Assembly: GCA_963844055.1 (NCBI GenBank)
Contig: CAWJMN010000002.1
Coordinates: forward strand, 1,550,001 to 1,614,000
From: CAWJMN01 sp963844055
Lineage (GTDB): Bacteria; Planctomycetota; Planctomycetia; Pirellulales; Pirellulaceae
Length of the DNA: 64,000 nucleotides
Direction of reading: 5' to 3'
Made by a program: the position numbers and the translations under genes. Under the pieces are notes generated by a model. That model saw nothing but the letters and a program-made list of their open reading frames with translations. It was not told where the DNA came from and ran no database searches. This document shows, in pieces, positions 24,355-33,413 of the stretch (within the stretch, counting starts at the first letter, position 1; every line of letters starts with the position of its first letter).

Positions 24355-24676
24355 AGCCGGTTCCTTCCAGCAAACACTTTTCCGACACTTCACCATCTCT
24401 TGAGCCAACGTGTGACAAACCGTTGGTCAATGGTCTGTGAGGGTGGTATCGACTAGGTTGGAACTGTGCGTTGATTCACTTACCCGCACAGCGATAGAAG
24501 CTGTTTAGTTTACGCAGATTTCAACACTTCCACCTGTGCTAGGGGCGTGCGATGCTGTTCGACGGGGGTGTAGTGTGCGGTAATAGCACGCCAAGCTGTC
24601 GCTAGCAACGCATTGCTAGCGCGTTTTTGTCCAATAGGGGTGAATTTTTCTTATAGTCCGCAAGTGGAACAAATCG
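24355..24676. other. Intergenic region with an inverted repeat
   Basis: This 322-base gap should carry the promoter of the barrel protein. It contains the perfect inverted repeat listed at 24600-24621. No other clear signal was seen. Confidence 0.5.
24600..24626 (+). terminator. Perfect 9-base inverted repeat followed by T5
   Basis: CGCTAGCAA and TTGCTAGCG pair around CGCA, followed after CG by TTTTT on the + strand. It has intrinsic terminator shape, but no + strand gene ends here. It lies 56 bases past the stop of the minus-strand DUF1501 gene, where the T-run is on the wrong side, so it could also be an operator. Confidence 0.4.
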
Positions 24677-26149
24677 CTAAGCCAAGATGTCGCGGATTAC
24701 ATGGCCGTGGACGTCGGTTAGACGGCGCTCAATCCCGTTGTGATAGAACGAGAGCCGTTCATGATTGAGGCCGAGGATTTCTAGGATGGTTGCATGAAAG
24801 TCGTATACGGTGGAAACGTTCTCGACCGCCTTGTAACCGAACTCGTCGGTGGCGCCGTAGCTGTAGCCTTTTTTCACCCCAGCGCCGGCCATCCAAGCGG
24901 TGAAGCCGCCCGGATTGTGATCGCGACCGCTGGCACCCTTTTGGAAAGTGGGCATGCGGCCGAATTCTGTGCACCAAACAACGAGGGTGTCTTTTAGGAG
25001 GCCTCGCTGCTTGAGGTCGGACAGGAGTGCGGCCGTGGGTTGATCCATCACTTCGCCGTGCTTGATGTACTGCTCGTGGAGGACCTTGTGGCCGTCCCAG
25101 TTGCTGGTCCCTTCGCCACCGGTCTGATAAGCGCCGTTGAAGAGCTGGACAAATCGCACCCCTTTCTCGACGAGTCGACGTGCAAGGATGCAATTGCGAG
25201 CGTAGGCGGCCTTCAGATCTTTGACGGGACTTCCCGACTGATCGGCACCGTACATTTTCAGGATGTGAGCGGGCTCACTATTGATGTCGGCAACTTCGGG
25301 GACGGAGAGCTGCATCCGGGCTGCGAGTTCGTAACTGGAAATGCGAGCGGCCAGTTCGGAGTCGCCGGGAAACTTCTCTAAATGATGCCGGTTGAGCTGT
25401 GTGAGGAAGTTGCGCGTAGCGCGGTCGTTCTCTGGTGTGGCCGAGGCGGGACGGGACAAATTGCGGAGGGGCTGGGTGGCGGTGAAATCGGTCCCTTGAA
25501 ATGCGGCCGGAAGGAAGCCGGAGCCCCAGAAGTTACCGGCAGATTGTGGGGCCCCACGGGGATCTGGAATCGCCACGTAAGCGGGGAGCGTTTCATTTTC
25601 GCTTCCCAGGGCGTAGGTCATCCAGGCACCGATGCTGGGAAAGCCATCAAGGGTGTAACCCGTTGCCATGAAGTTCTCACCCGGGCCGTGCGTGTTGGTC
25701 TTTCCGGTGAGGGAGTGCAGGAAGCACATGTCATCGGCAAGAGCGCCAAGGTGCGGAACGAGGTCGGAGACCATCTTGCCACTTTGACCGTAGGGGCGGA
25801 ATTCCCAGGGGCTTTTGTTGAGTGCGCCTTGTTCACCTTGGAAGGTAATTAGCCCTTCACCGCCGGGCATGGGTTTACCATGATGGCGGATGAGTTCGGG
25901 CTTGTAGTCAAAGGTGTCGATTTGACTGACAGCGCCGGAGCAGAAAATCATCAGCACATTCTTGGCACGAGGTGCAAAGTGTGGCTTGCGAGGGGCGTTG
26001 GGATTGGCCGGATTGATCTCGGGGCGAATGGGACCTTTGGTGGCGTCTGCGGCAGATGACTCTTGCTGTAACAGGTGCGCAAGGGCGATGCTTCCCAGGC
26101 CGGTGGCGGTTTGGGAGAAGAAATGTCGGCGATTGAGTAGAGGATGCAT
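24677..26149 (-). CDS. DUF1501 family protein (Tat-exported)
   Basis: The 490-residue protein opens with LLNRRHFFSQTATGLGSIALA, a twin-arginine signal. The body is the DUF1501 fold, related to the alkaline-phosphatase/sulfatase superfamily: KNVLMIFCSGAVSQIDTFDYKPEL, GKTNTHGPGENFMATGY, FVQLFNGAYQ, CTEFGRMPTFQ and GRDHNPGGF. The formylglycine motif of sulfatases is absent. Genes of this kind almost always follow a DUF1549/DUF1553 cytochrome in planctomycetes, as here, where only 6 bases separate them. They may work together on a sulfated or otherwise modified polymer; the reaction is unproven. Confidence 0.92.
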   Translation of the reverse strand: MHPLLNRRHFFSQTATGLGSIALAHLLQQESSAADATKGPIRPEINPANPNAPRKPHFAPRAKNVLMIFCSGAVSQIDTFDYKPELIRHHGKPMPGGEGLITFQGEQGALNKSPWEFRPYGQSGKMVSDLVPHLGALADDMCFLHSLTGKTNTHGPGENFMATGYTLDGFPSIGAWMTYALGSENETLPAYVAIPDPRGAPQSAGNFWGSGFLPAAFQGTDFTATQPLRNLSRPASATPENDRATRNFLTQLNRHHLEKFPGDSELAARISSYELAARMQLSVPEVADINSEPAHILKMYGADQSGSPVKDLKAAYARNCILARRLVEKGVRFVQLFNGAYQTGGEGTSNWDGHKVLHEQYIKHGEVMDQPTAALLSDLKQRGLLKDTLVVWCTEFGRMPTFQKGASGRDHNPGGFTAWMAGAGVKKGYSYGATDEFGYKAVENVSTVYDFHATILEILGLNHERLSFYHNGIERRLTDVHGHVIRDILA

Positions 26150-26155
26150 AGGAAG

Positions 26156-28990
26156 CTAGAAAACGAAGAGGAATTCGCTGGTATTGAAAAGGGCGCGGCA
26201 GAAGGACGTTAGCCCTTGCTCGCGGATCATGTCGGCAGAGAGCTGCTGTTCGTAGGCGTCGGGCTGACGGCCGTAGAAGAGCGTGAAGGCGAGCTTGGCT
26301 TGGGCAATTGGAGCTTCGCCCGCTTCGGCCTGGAGCCTAGTGGCCAGGATTTCGGACTGCTGGAGGATGAAGGAGCTGTTGAAGAGGTTGAGCGCTTGCA
26401 GCGGCGTGTTCGAACGACTGCGATTGGCCATTACCTGACCGCCATCGGGGCAATCGAAAGAACCGAAGACGCCATCGTGGGCCGCACGAATGCGGAAGAG
26501 GTATACCATGCGGCGGAATTCTTGTGGCGTGTACTTTTCTTTTGGAAAGTAGTGCATCACGTTCTCGACCACGACATCCATGAGGTAGAAGCCGGGGCCT
26601 CCCATGCGCAGGTCCATGGCTCCGGAGACGGTGAGCATGCTATCTCGAATCGCCTCGGCCTCTAGTCGGCGAGGGGAATAGCGCCAGTGGTATCGGCTGT
26701 CGGCATCGATGGCGAGCCCTTCTTTGCGGGGCTGAGAATCTTGCTGGAACGTGGCCGACAGGAGAATGAGCCGTTGTACATGCTTGATGGACCAGTTGCT
26801 TCGAACCAGTTCATCAGCCAACCAATCGAGCAATTCTGGATGTGTGGGACGACCGCCATTCATTCCAAAGTCGCTGGGGGTATCGACGATGCCGCGCCCG
26901 AAGGTGTAGTGCCAGAGGCGATTGACAACAACGCGGCTCGTCAGGGGATGCTGGGGATCGGCGATCCAGCTGGCGAGCTTGATGCGGCGGTTTTGCTCGG
27001 GCTCATTCACGGAGAGGCCAAGTGTACCGAGCACGGTGAGGGCGTCGGGAGAAACGACTTCACGTTTTTGCATCGCTTCGCCGCGATAGAGGCGATGCGT
27101 CTTATCGGGCTGGCTAAAGGTTCCTACCCAACCGGTCTGGGTGCCGGCCAACTGGGCGATACGACCTTGGAGGTCGGTGATTGCTTGTTGCAACTGGCGA
27201 GCGGCCGATGCATCGTCTGGAGTGAGCTTTGCAAGGAAGGCATTGGGGTCTTCCATGCCGCCAAAGGGCATGCGATCGGCCGAGCTGGCAACGGGAATCC
27301 ATTTGTCGGGCTGGGTCGCGGCTTCGATTTGATACTGCGTGGCAACCCGATCACCAAACTGGCCCAAGCGGTCTCGCCCCCAGACAATCCGCTGGATGCG
27401 GGACTTCGCGGAGAAGTCGATTTGTACCCAGCCAGACCCGGAAGTGTTCGAGATCCAGCTGCGATTGTTGCCAGGCTGACCATCGTTGAGATGTTCGAGC
27501 TTGTGGATGGCGTAGCCAGGGAGTGTGCTGGAAGCGGTCGGCTTGCTCCCCTTGGAAGCGAGCGCCACATTTTGGCCCTCCGTGTCATAGACTTCGAGCT
27601 CGTCGATGCAGGGCTCAGAGGCGTTGGTGGCGGTGATGGTGAAGCGAATCGCTGTCGCTTCTATCGGTGCGAAGACCTCTTCATTGAGGCGGGCATTGAC
27701 CGGTGGGCGAAGGGACTTTGTGCCGGGGGACTGGGCCACGAGCGCAGCCTTTTGCTTGAAGCGGTCGAGCGCGGCTTGCTGGCTGGAGAGTGTGGATTTA
27801 AGGGCCAGCAGATTTTTGGCGGCGGCGGTATCGAGCGGGCGAGCGATGGCCCGTTCGCCATGATTGGTGCCGGCAAAGACGGCCTGCATGGAGTAGTAAT
27901 CTTTTTGCAGGATGGGATCGAACTTGTGATTGTGGCAACGAGCGCACCCCATCGTCAGCCCCATGAAGGCAGTGCCGGTGGTGTTCACCATGTCGGCAAG
28001 TTCATCTTGACGCTGCGCCAGCGTGAGGTTGATATCTGGAGCTTTGACAATGTCGTACGCGCCGGCGACTAAGAAGCCCGTGGCGGCATCGGCGCCGAGT
28101 GCATCGCCAGCGATCTGTTCTCGGATGAACTGGTCGTAGGGTTTGTCGGCATTGAAGGCCTCGATGATGTAGTCACGATAGTGGAAGGCGGTCTTGCGTT
28201 CCCGATTGGTTTCAAAGCCGTTGGTATCGGCATAGCGCACGACATCCATCCAGTGGCGAGCCCAGCGCTCGCCGTAGCGAGGACTGGCCAGGACTTGGTC
28301 GACCAGCCGGGCAAAGGCGTCGGGCCGATCATCGCTGACGAAGGCCTCGACTTCTTGGGGAGTGGGAGGTAGCCCTTGCATGACCAAATAGAGGCGACGC
28401 ATGAGCGTTTGACGGTCGGCAGGGGCAGATGGGCTTAGCCCTTTTTCTTGGAGTTTGGCGAGAACGAATTCATCAATGGCATTGCGGACGAAGGGATTGC
28501 CACTGATTGGAGGCGTGGGGCGTTTGACGGCCTGGAACGACCAATGATCCGTTTTGAGTTGCAACGAGGCGGCGGCCGCTTCTTCGCCCGGCATTTTGGC
28601 GCCGCTGTCGATCCAGGCTCGCAGTAGGCCGATCTGCTGTGGGGTGAGGGGATCGCTATCGGCCGGCATCAGTTCCTTGGGATTGTCGGCCACAAGGCGT
28701 TTGATCAGTAGGCTATCGGCGCTGCTGCCGCGTACGAACAGGGGTTCGCCAGAATCGCCCCCTTTGAGAATGCCCACGACGGTATCAAGGCGAAGTTGCT
28801 TTTTAGGAGTTTCACCATCGTGGCAATCAAAACAAGCACTGGCAAGAATCGGGCGGATATCTTTTTCGAAATCGACGGACTGCTGGGCAGGTGGCGGAAG
28901 GTCTGCCGCGAGCGCAAGCGGGGACCGTATCAAGCCCAGTAGGAGAAGGAGGGCAGAGAGCAATATCGACGGGAAGGGAGAGTAACGCAT
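26156..28990 (-). CDS. PSCyt1/DUF1549/DUF1553 surface cytochrome with an internal discoidin-like domain
   Basis: The 944-residue protein has a signal peptide (1-28). A planctomycete cytochrome C domain follows with the heme motif CFDCH at 53-57 and KKQLRLDTVVGILKGGDSG. DUF1549 comes next (FVRNAIDEFVLAKLQEKGL, WARHWMDVVRYADTNGFE, CARCHNHKFDPI, which includes a second CXXCH). An F5/8-type sandwich (about 420-590) is inserted, with CIDELEVYDTEGQNVAL and GWVQIDFSAKSRIQRIVWGR, and DUF1553 closes it (LTSRVVVNRLWHYTFGRGIV, RRLEAEAIRDSMLTVSGAMD, NTPLQALNLFN). It is the leader of the operon with DUF1501. The start at 28990 (MRYSPFPS) gives a standard signal peptide; 29005 and 29083 are alternatives. 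Confidence 0.9.
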   Translation of the reverse strand: MRYSPFPSILLSALLLLLGLIRSPLALAADLPPPAQQSVDFEKDIRPILASACFDCHDGETPKKQLRLDTVVGILKGGDSGEPLFVRGSSADSLLIKRLVADNPKELMPADSDPLTPQQIGLLRAWIDSGAKMPGEEAAAASLQLKTDHWSFQAVKRPTPPISGNPFVRNAIDEFVLAKLQEKGLSPSAPADRQTLMRRLYLVMQGLPPTPQEVEAFVSDDRPDAFARLVDQVLASPRYGERWARHWMDVVRYADTNGFETNRERKTAFHYRDYIIEAFNADKPYDQFIREQIAGDALGADAATGFLVAGAYDIVKAPDINLTLAQRQDELADMVNTTGTAFMGLTMGCARCHNHKFDPILQKDYYSMQAVFAGTNHGERAIARPLDTAAAKNLLALKSTLSSQQAALDRFKQKAALVAQSPGTKSLRPPVNARLNEEVFAPIEATAIRFTITATNASEPCIDELEVYDTEGQNVALASKGSKPTASSTLPGYAIHKLEHLNDGQPGNNRSWISNTSGSGWVQIDFSAKSRIQRIVWGRDRLGQFGDRVATQYQIEAATQPDKWIPVASSADRMPFGGMEDPNAFLAKLTPDDASAARQLQQAITDLQGRIAQLAGTQTGWVGTFSQPDKTHRLYRGEAMQKREVVSPDALTVLGTLGLSVNEPEQNRRIKLASWIADPQHPLTSRVVVNRLWHYTFGRGIVDTPSDFGMNGGRPTHPELLDWLADELVRSNWSIKHVQRLILLSATFQQDSQPRKEGLAIDADSRYHWRYSPRRLEAEAIRDSMLTVSGAMDLRMGGPGFYLMDVVVENVMHYFPKEKYTPQEFRRMVYLFRIRAAHDGVFGSFDCPDGGQVMANRSRSNTPLQALNLFNSSFILQQSEILATRLQAEAGEAPIAQAKLAFTLFYGRQPDAYEQQLSADMIREQGLTSFCRALFNTSEFLFVF

Positions 28991-29297
28991 AGCGAGACAA
29001 TTCATAACCAGACACTTTATTCCACGTTCGTTCTGGAACGGGTCCAGGCGGGCAACTTTCATTTTAGCATCGCGAGCCCCCATTCCGTCTATGTTCGCAC
29101 AGAAAATTCGCCGCAGAATCGGCGGCGAGAAAGAATCGCTGGACTTCTGCTAGGGAAAATCGGGCTTTGACGGCAGGCGCACTATTTCGGTTAGTGGCCT
29201 TGTGACAATTCCTTCGTGGCTGGATGCAGGGTAGAATCTTGGCGGCACTCATACGCATGGACTGTTCCTTCCTTCGCCTGGCTAAGCCCTTTACACC
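28991..29297. other. Divergent intergenic region
   Basis: The 307 bases between the cytochrome gene (minus) and the unknown 162-residue gene (plus) should hold both promoters. No hairpin or repeat stood out. Confidence 0.45.
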
Positions 29298-29786
29298 ATG
29301 ATCAAATCGTCAGAACTGGCAGGTTACTTTGCGGCCCATGCCATTTGGTGTGTCTCCGATGGCGAAGGGTTCATTCCGATCTTTGCCTTCACCACCGAGG
29401 CTGGCGATAAACAGATGCAGCGACTGGCCCACGACAACGTTGCCGAAGCGATTGAGTTTGGCAAGCATCAGTTGATCAACAACCCGATGGATGCCAATGA
29501 TGCGGTGCTGGTTTACGATGGACGATTAAAGCTGGATTCGGGGAAATCAGACGCCATCATTCTGGAATTGCGAGCGTACTTTTCGCCAGAGTCGGAAGTG
29601 GTGATTGGAATTCCGTATACGCCGTGCGCTACAGGGAAGTTTGCCGTTCATAAGCCAAAGCTTTTGGTTAAAGAGAACTGTCAAGACTTTGAGACATCGG
29701 ACATTTTTGAAGCATTCTTTGCGGGCGTTGCTTCCCACGAACAGGGAGCACGGGTTTGGATCGACTCCCTAGATGAAAGCCGCTAG
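29298..29786 (+). CDS. Hypothetical cytoplasmic protein, 162 residues
   Basis: No family was recognised. The protein has no signal peptide or membrane helix and reads as a compact alpha/beta domain: an N-terminal helix (SSELAGYFAAHAIWCVSDG), a strand FIPIFAFTTE, a charged helix HDNVAEAIEFGKHQL, strands DAVLVYDGRL and DAIILELRAYF, and an acidic C-terminal helix. Codon use is like that of its neighbours and the frame is free of better alternatives on the other strand. It lies 155 bases upstream of the sugar-acid cluster on the same strand but may not belong to it. Confidence 0.65.
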   Translation: MIKSSELAGYFAAHAIWCVSDGEGFIPIFAFTTEAGDKQMQRLAHDNVAEAIEFGKHQLINNPMDANDAVLVYDGRLKLDSGKSDAIILELRAYFSPESEVVIGIPYTPCATGKFAVHKPKLLVKENCQDFETSDIFEAFFAGVASHEQGARVWIDSLDESR

Positions 29787-29941
29787 CGCCTGGGCAACGT
29801 CCTCTCTGCCGAACGCTTTGCCATGTGGCGGCGAAGCGGCGGTTGATAAGCCCCTACGGGCGCTGTAGGTTAGTAGCGCTCGGCCAACGACTCTTCGCGC
29901 CCCCCTGCCCTGCTGATTTCCCACCTAGAAGGCTCGTCGAA

Positions 29942-31120
29942 ATGAAGATCACGCGGATCGAAACGCACGTCTGTCATGCGCGGATGCGAAACTGGATATT
30001 TGTGAAGGTGCTCACCGATCAGGATGGCCTGTTTGGCTGGGGGGAAGCGACGCTGGAATGGCATACACGCAGCGTTGTTGGCGCGGTGGAAGATATTGCT
30101 TCGCTGCTGATTGGTGAAGATCCGACGCGGATTGAATACCTGTGGCAGATGATGTATCGCCAGCACTTTTGGCACGGACATGGAATCGTCCGAGCGACGG
30201 CGATGGCTGGTATCGACCTAGCCCTGTGGGACATCTTGGGCAAAGTGGCAAACATGCCTTGCTCGAAGCTGTGGGGAGGTCCGGTACGCGATCATGTGCG
30301 GACCTATTGCCACCTGGGTGGCGGCAAGATGGAAGATTTTTATGAGACGGCCGCAGATGATGCCAAGCGGTTTGCAGACCTAGCACGTCAAGCAGTAGCA
30401 GACGGCTTTACCGCGTTTAAGTCGATGGCGGTTCCACCGACACTACCACTGGATGGACTGAAGCCGATCCGGGCAGCAGAACAAGCGGTCGCAGCGATGC
30501 GAGAAGCGGTTGGTGAGTCAATTGACATCATGGTTGACTGCCATGCTCGCCCTTCGCCGGCGATGGGGCTGCAATTTGCGCATGCACTGGCACCCTATGG
30601 TCTGTACTTTTTGGAAGAGCCCTGCTGGCCCGAAAATATCCAGGGGCTGAAAGCGATCAAGGCCGCAGCGCGGATGCCGATTGCGACGGGCGAACGGGTT
30701 ACGAACCTCGCAGCATTCCAGCAGATGTTTGCGGCCGGGGCGTGCGACGTTTGTCAGTTGGATATCACGCACTGCGGCGGATTGAGCGAGGCCAAGCGGA
30801 TTGCGGCATTGGCCGAGGCGCATCGGCTGGCACTGGCGCCCCATAATCCGCAAGGACCGGTAAGCACTGCGGCTTCGCTGGAGTTTGGATTCTCGCAGCC
30901 GAGCTACATCATCTGCGAAACGGTGCATGCCGACGTTCCATGGCGACAAGATGTTGTGCAAGAAGGCTTTGCGGTGGAACGCGAAGGACGAATCGTTCGC
31001 CCCAACACGCGCCCGGGGCTGGGAATCAGCATCAATGAGGCCGAAGTGAAAAAGCATCCGTTCCAACAGGAAGAATTGCAGCGGGTGTTCTATCCCGATG
31101 GAAGCGTCGGGGATTGGTAG
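29942..31120 (+). CDS. Mandelate racemase/enolase superfamily dehydratase, galactonate dehydratase-like
   Basis: The 392-residue protein has the two-domain layout of the family: a capping domain (MKITRIETHVCH, FGWGEATLEWH) and a barrel. Likely metal ligands are Asp in IMVDCHARP, Glu in LEEPCWPEN and Glu in ATGERVT, and the general base His is in LAPHNPQGP; this arrangement is that of D-galactonate dehydratase and relatives. It should dehydrate an aldonic or uronic acid to a 2-keto-3-deoxy acid. The next gene encodes a DHDPS-family aldolase, which could cleave such a product. The ATG at 29942 follows a purine stretch and matches the family start; a longer frame from 29825 is unlikely. Confidence 0.87.
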   Translation: MKITRIETHVCHARMRNWIFVKVLTDQDGLFGWGEATLEWHTRSVVGAVEDIASLLIGEDPTRIEYLWQMMYRQHFWHGHGIVRATAMAGIDLALWDILGKVANMPCSKLWGGPVRDHVRTYCHLGGGKMEDFYETAADDAKRFADLARQAVADGFTAFKSMAVPPTLPLDGLKPIRAAEQAVAAMREAVGESIDIMVDCHARPSPAMGLQFAHALAPYGLYFLEEPCWPENIQGLKAIKAAARMPIATGERVTNLAAFQQMFAAGACDVCQLDITHCGGLSEAKRIAALAEAHRLALAPHNPQGPVSTAASLEFGFSQPSYIICETVHADVPWRQDVVQEGFAVEREGRIVRPNTRPGLGISINEAEVKKHPFQQEELQRVFYPDGSVGDW

Positions 31121-31190
31121 TGGCGAAATCGGTCGAGCGGGCCTGCTGACGTTTCCTCAAGTGGATCTTTTCTCGTAGAAGTGTGCCGTG

Positions 31191-32102
31191 ATGCCGAAAA
31201 CACTGCAGGGAGTGCTGCCGATTGTCCATGTGCCGCTGGATGCACGGGATGAAATCGATGCGGCCGACTTGAAGCGTGAGATTGACTGGGCTTTTTCCGT
31301 GGGGGCAGATGGCCTTGGGACGGGGATGGTCTCGGAGATATTGCGGCTGACGTATGCCGAGCGGATTCAGCTGACGCAGCAGATTGTGGAGTTCACGGCA
31401 GGTCGGGGGGGGGTGTTTGCGGCCGTTGGGGCAGAAAGTGCCAAGCAGGCCTGCCAGTATGCAATCGCAGCTGAGAAGGCGGGCTGTGACGGCGTGATGG
31501 CGGTTCCACCTTTGACGACCAGCATCTCGAGCGCTGCGATTGTGGACTACTTTCGGCAAATCGCGGAGTCGATTTCTTTGCCGGTGATTGTGCAAGATGC
31601 CTCGGGTTATGTCGGGCAAGCGATTCCGCACTCGGTCTACGTTGACCTGCTAGATCGGTTTGGTGCGGAGAAGATTGTCTTCAAGCCGGAGGCTTCGCCG
31701 ATTGGGCCGAACCTTTCCGCGCTGCGCTATGCTTCGCAGGGGCGAGCGGCGATCTTTGAAGGGTCGGGGGGAATCTTGCTGGTCGATAGCTATCGCCGTG
31801 GAATTCGTGGGACAATGCCAGGGATGGATTTGCTGGATGGGATTGTGGCTTTGTGGAAGGCGCTTCAGGCGGGGGATGAGTCGCGGATTTATCGGCTCTA
31901 TTTTCCGATCTGTGCGATTGTCGCACTGCAATTGCAGGCGGGGCTGGATGGCTTTTTGGCCATTGAGAAGTACCTGCTGGTAAAGCGTGGGCTCTTTCGT
32001 AGCGACAAGCGGCGTGAGCCGAACGGCTGGAACTTGGATGATGAGACGCGCGCGGAAGTGGATCGGCTGTTTGAGCGATTGATGGCGGCCATTGAGGGAT
32101 AG
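31191..32102 (+). CDS. DHDPS-family lyase/aldolase
   Basis: The 303-residue TIM-barrel protein is of the DapA/N-acetylneuraminate lyase family. GLGTGMVSEILRLTYAER stands at the phosphate/carboxylate loop, VQDASGYVGQ where the catalytic Tyr region lies, and IVFKPEASP supplies the Schiff-base Lys. Together with the dehydratase upstream it would be a 2-keto-3-deoxy sugar acid aldolase rather than a lysine-biosynthesis enzyme; that is inferred from context. GTG and ATG lie next to each other (31188 and 31191) and either may be used. The gene is 70 bases after the dehydratase and 45 before the transporter. Confidence 0.85.
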   Translation: MPKTLQGVLPIVHVPLDARDEIDAADLKREIDWAFSVGADGLGTGMVSEILRLTYAERIQLTQQIVEFTAGRGGVFAAVGAESAKQACQYAIAAEKAGCDGVMAVPPLTTSISSAAIVDYFRQIAESISLPVIVQDASGYVGQAIPHSVYVDLLDRFGAEKIVFKPEASPIGPNLSALRYASQGRAAIFEGSGGILLVDSYRRGIRGTMPGMDLLDGIVALWKALQAGDESRIYRLYFPICAIVALQLQAGLDGFLAIEKYLLVKRGLFRSDKRREPNGWNLDDETRAEVDRLFERLMAAIEG

Positions 32103-32147
32103 CGCGGATTGCGGACGAATGTTTCTTTGTGATGGATGAAGTGACCT

Positions 32148-33413
32148 ATGCGTTATGGCGTTCTCGCTGCTGTGTCACTGATGGCGATGATTGCCTACAT
32201 CCAGCGAAGCGCATTTAGCGTTCCTCTCAAAGAGATTGGCGCCGATCTGAAGCTGGAAGATGCGGCCTTGTGGATGGGCTATATCCAGTCGGCATGGTAC
32301 TTGGGGTATGCCGTCTTTCAATTGCCTGGAGGCTGGGTTGCCGATCGGGTGGGAGCACGACGAGGGCTGTTGCTGTTTGCGCTTTGCTCATCGATTGCGA
32401 CGACGCTGAGCGGGTTTGCCTCAGGGTATTGGGGGCTGCTAGTTGTCTGGGCGCTGATGGGATCTTTTCAGGCGGGAGTGTTTCCTTGCACGGTGAAGTC
32501 GATCGGGATGATCTTTCCTGAGAAAGAGCGATCACGGGCATCAGGCTTGCTGGCGTGCGGAATGCTCGCGGGGGGCGCGATCGGATCGCAGCTGACAGCA
32601 AAACTTTTGGAATGGTTCACCGTGCCAGCACAGACCTGGGAAGTGGACCGCTGGCGACTTTGCCTGATGCTGTACGGTGTGCCAGGGGTGCTGTGGGTAA
32701 TGGCCTATGCGATGGGAACCAGCGAGGCTCAGCTTGGCAAGCGAACAAGTACGGCTACCTCGACGGCGCGGCCGATTCGCTGGACGCTGATGCTCACTAG
32801 CCCTACGCTGATCTTGCTGTGCGCCCAGCAGTTCTTGCGGGCGGCCGGGATGGTCTTCTTTTTGACGTGGTTTCCAACGTTTTTGATGGAGACGCGCGGG
32901 GTGACGATGGGCAAGTCGGGAACGCTGACGATGTATGCCGGCGTGGCCGCGATGGTAGGAAGCTTGCTAGGCGGTTTTTTCTCCGATTGGCTGTATAAAA
33001 CAACGGGCCGTAAATGGCTAAGCCGGCAAGGAATCGCCATCACGGGCATGGCGACCTGTGCGGTACTGATTGTGGTTTCGTACTTTGTATCCAACGTGTC
33101 GATGGCGATTGCCCTGATTAGTGTAGGAGCCTTTGCAGCCTCATTTGGTGGTGTGAGTGGCTATACCGTGGCAATTGACTTTGGTGGCAAGCATGTGGCA
33201 ACCGTCTTTGGCGCGATGAACATGTGTGGCAACTTTGGTGCGATGCTCTTTCCGGTGACGGTGGGGCTGGTCGTTACGTGGACGAAGAATTGGAACTTGG
33301 CCCTGTTCATTTTTGCAGGGCTGATGGCGGTTGATGCGGTTTGCTGGTCGTTACTCAACCCGCGTGGAACCTTGTTTGGAGACGAAGAAGAAAAAGCTTA
33401 TGAACCGACCTGA
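32148..33413 (+). CDS. MFS transporter, anion:cation symporter (hexuronate/galactarate) type
   Basis: The 421-residue protein has twelve predicted helices. Family motifs are visible: GYIQSAWYLGYAVFQLPGGW, GWVADRVGARRG (motif A), CTVKSIGMIFPEKERSRASG and a second motif-A region with GGFFSDWLYKTTGRKW. It resembles proton- or sodium-coupled importers of sugar acids such as ExuT and GudP. Its place after a dehydratase and an aldolase supports sugar-acid uptake. It overlaps the start of the ceramidase-like gene by 14 bases, so the two are very likely cotranscribed. Confidence 0.87.
   Translation: MRYGVLAAVSLMAMIAYIQRSAFSVPLKEIGADLKLEDAALWMGYIQSAWYLGYAVFQLPGGWVADRVGARRGLLLFALCSSIATTLSGFASGYWGLLVVWALMGSFQAGVFPCTVKSIGMIFPEKERSRASGLLACGMLAGGAIGSQLTAKLLEWFTVPAQTWEVDRWRLCLMLYGVPGVLWVMAYAMGTSEAQLGKRTSTATSTARPIRWTLMLTSPTLILLCAQQFLRAAGMVFFLTWFPTFLMETRGVTMGKSGTLTMYAGVAAMVGSLLGGFFSDWLYKTTGRKWLSRQGIAITGMATCAVLIVVSYFVSNVSMAIALISVGAFAASFGGVSGYTVAIDFGGKHVATVFGAMNMCGNFGAMLFPVTVGLVVTWTKNWNLALFIFAGLMAVDAVCWSLLNPRGTLFGDEEEKAYEPT

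Noticed and set aside
26687..28072. 461-codon open frame on the + strand
   Set aside because: It runs antisense to the DUF1549/DUF1553 cytochrome gene, which has heme and domain motifs throughout. The long open frame reflects codon bias.
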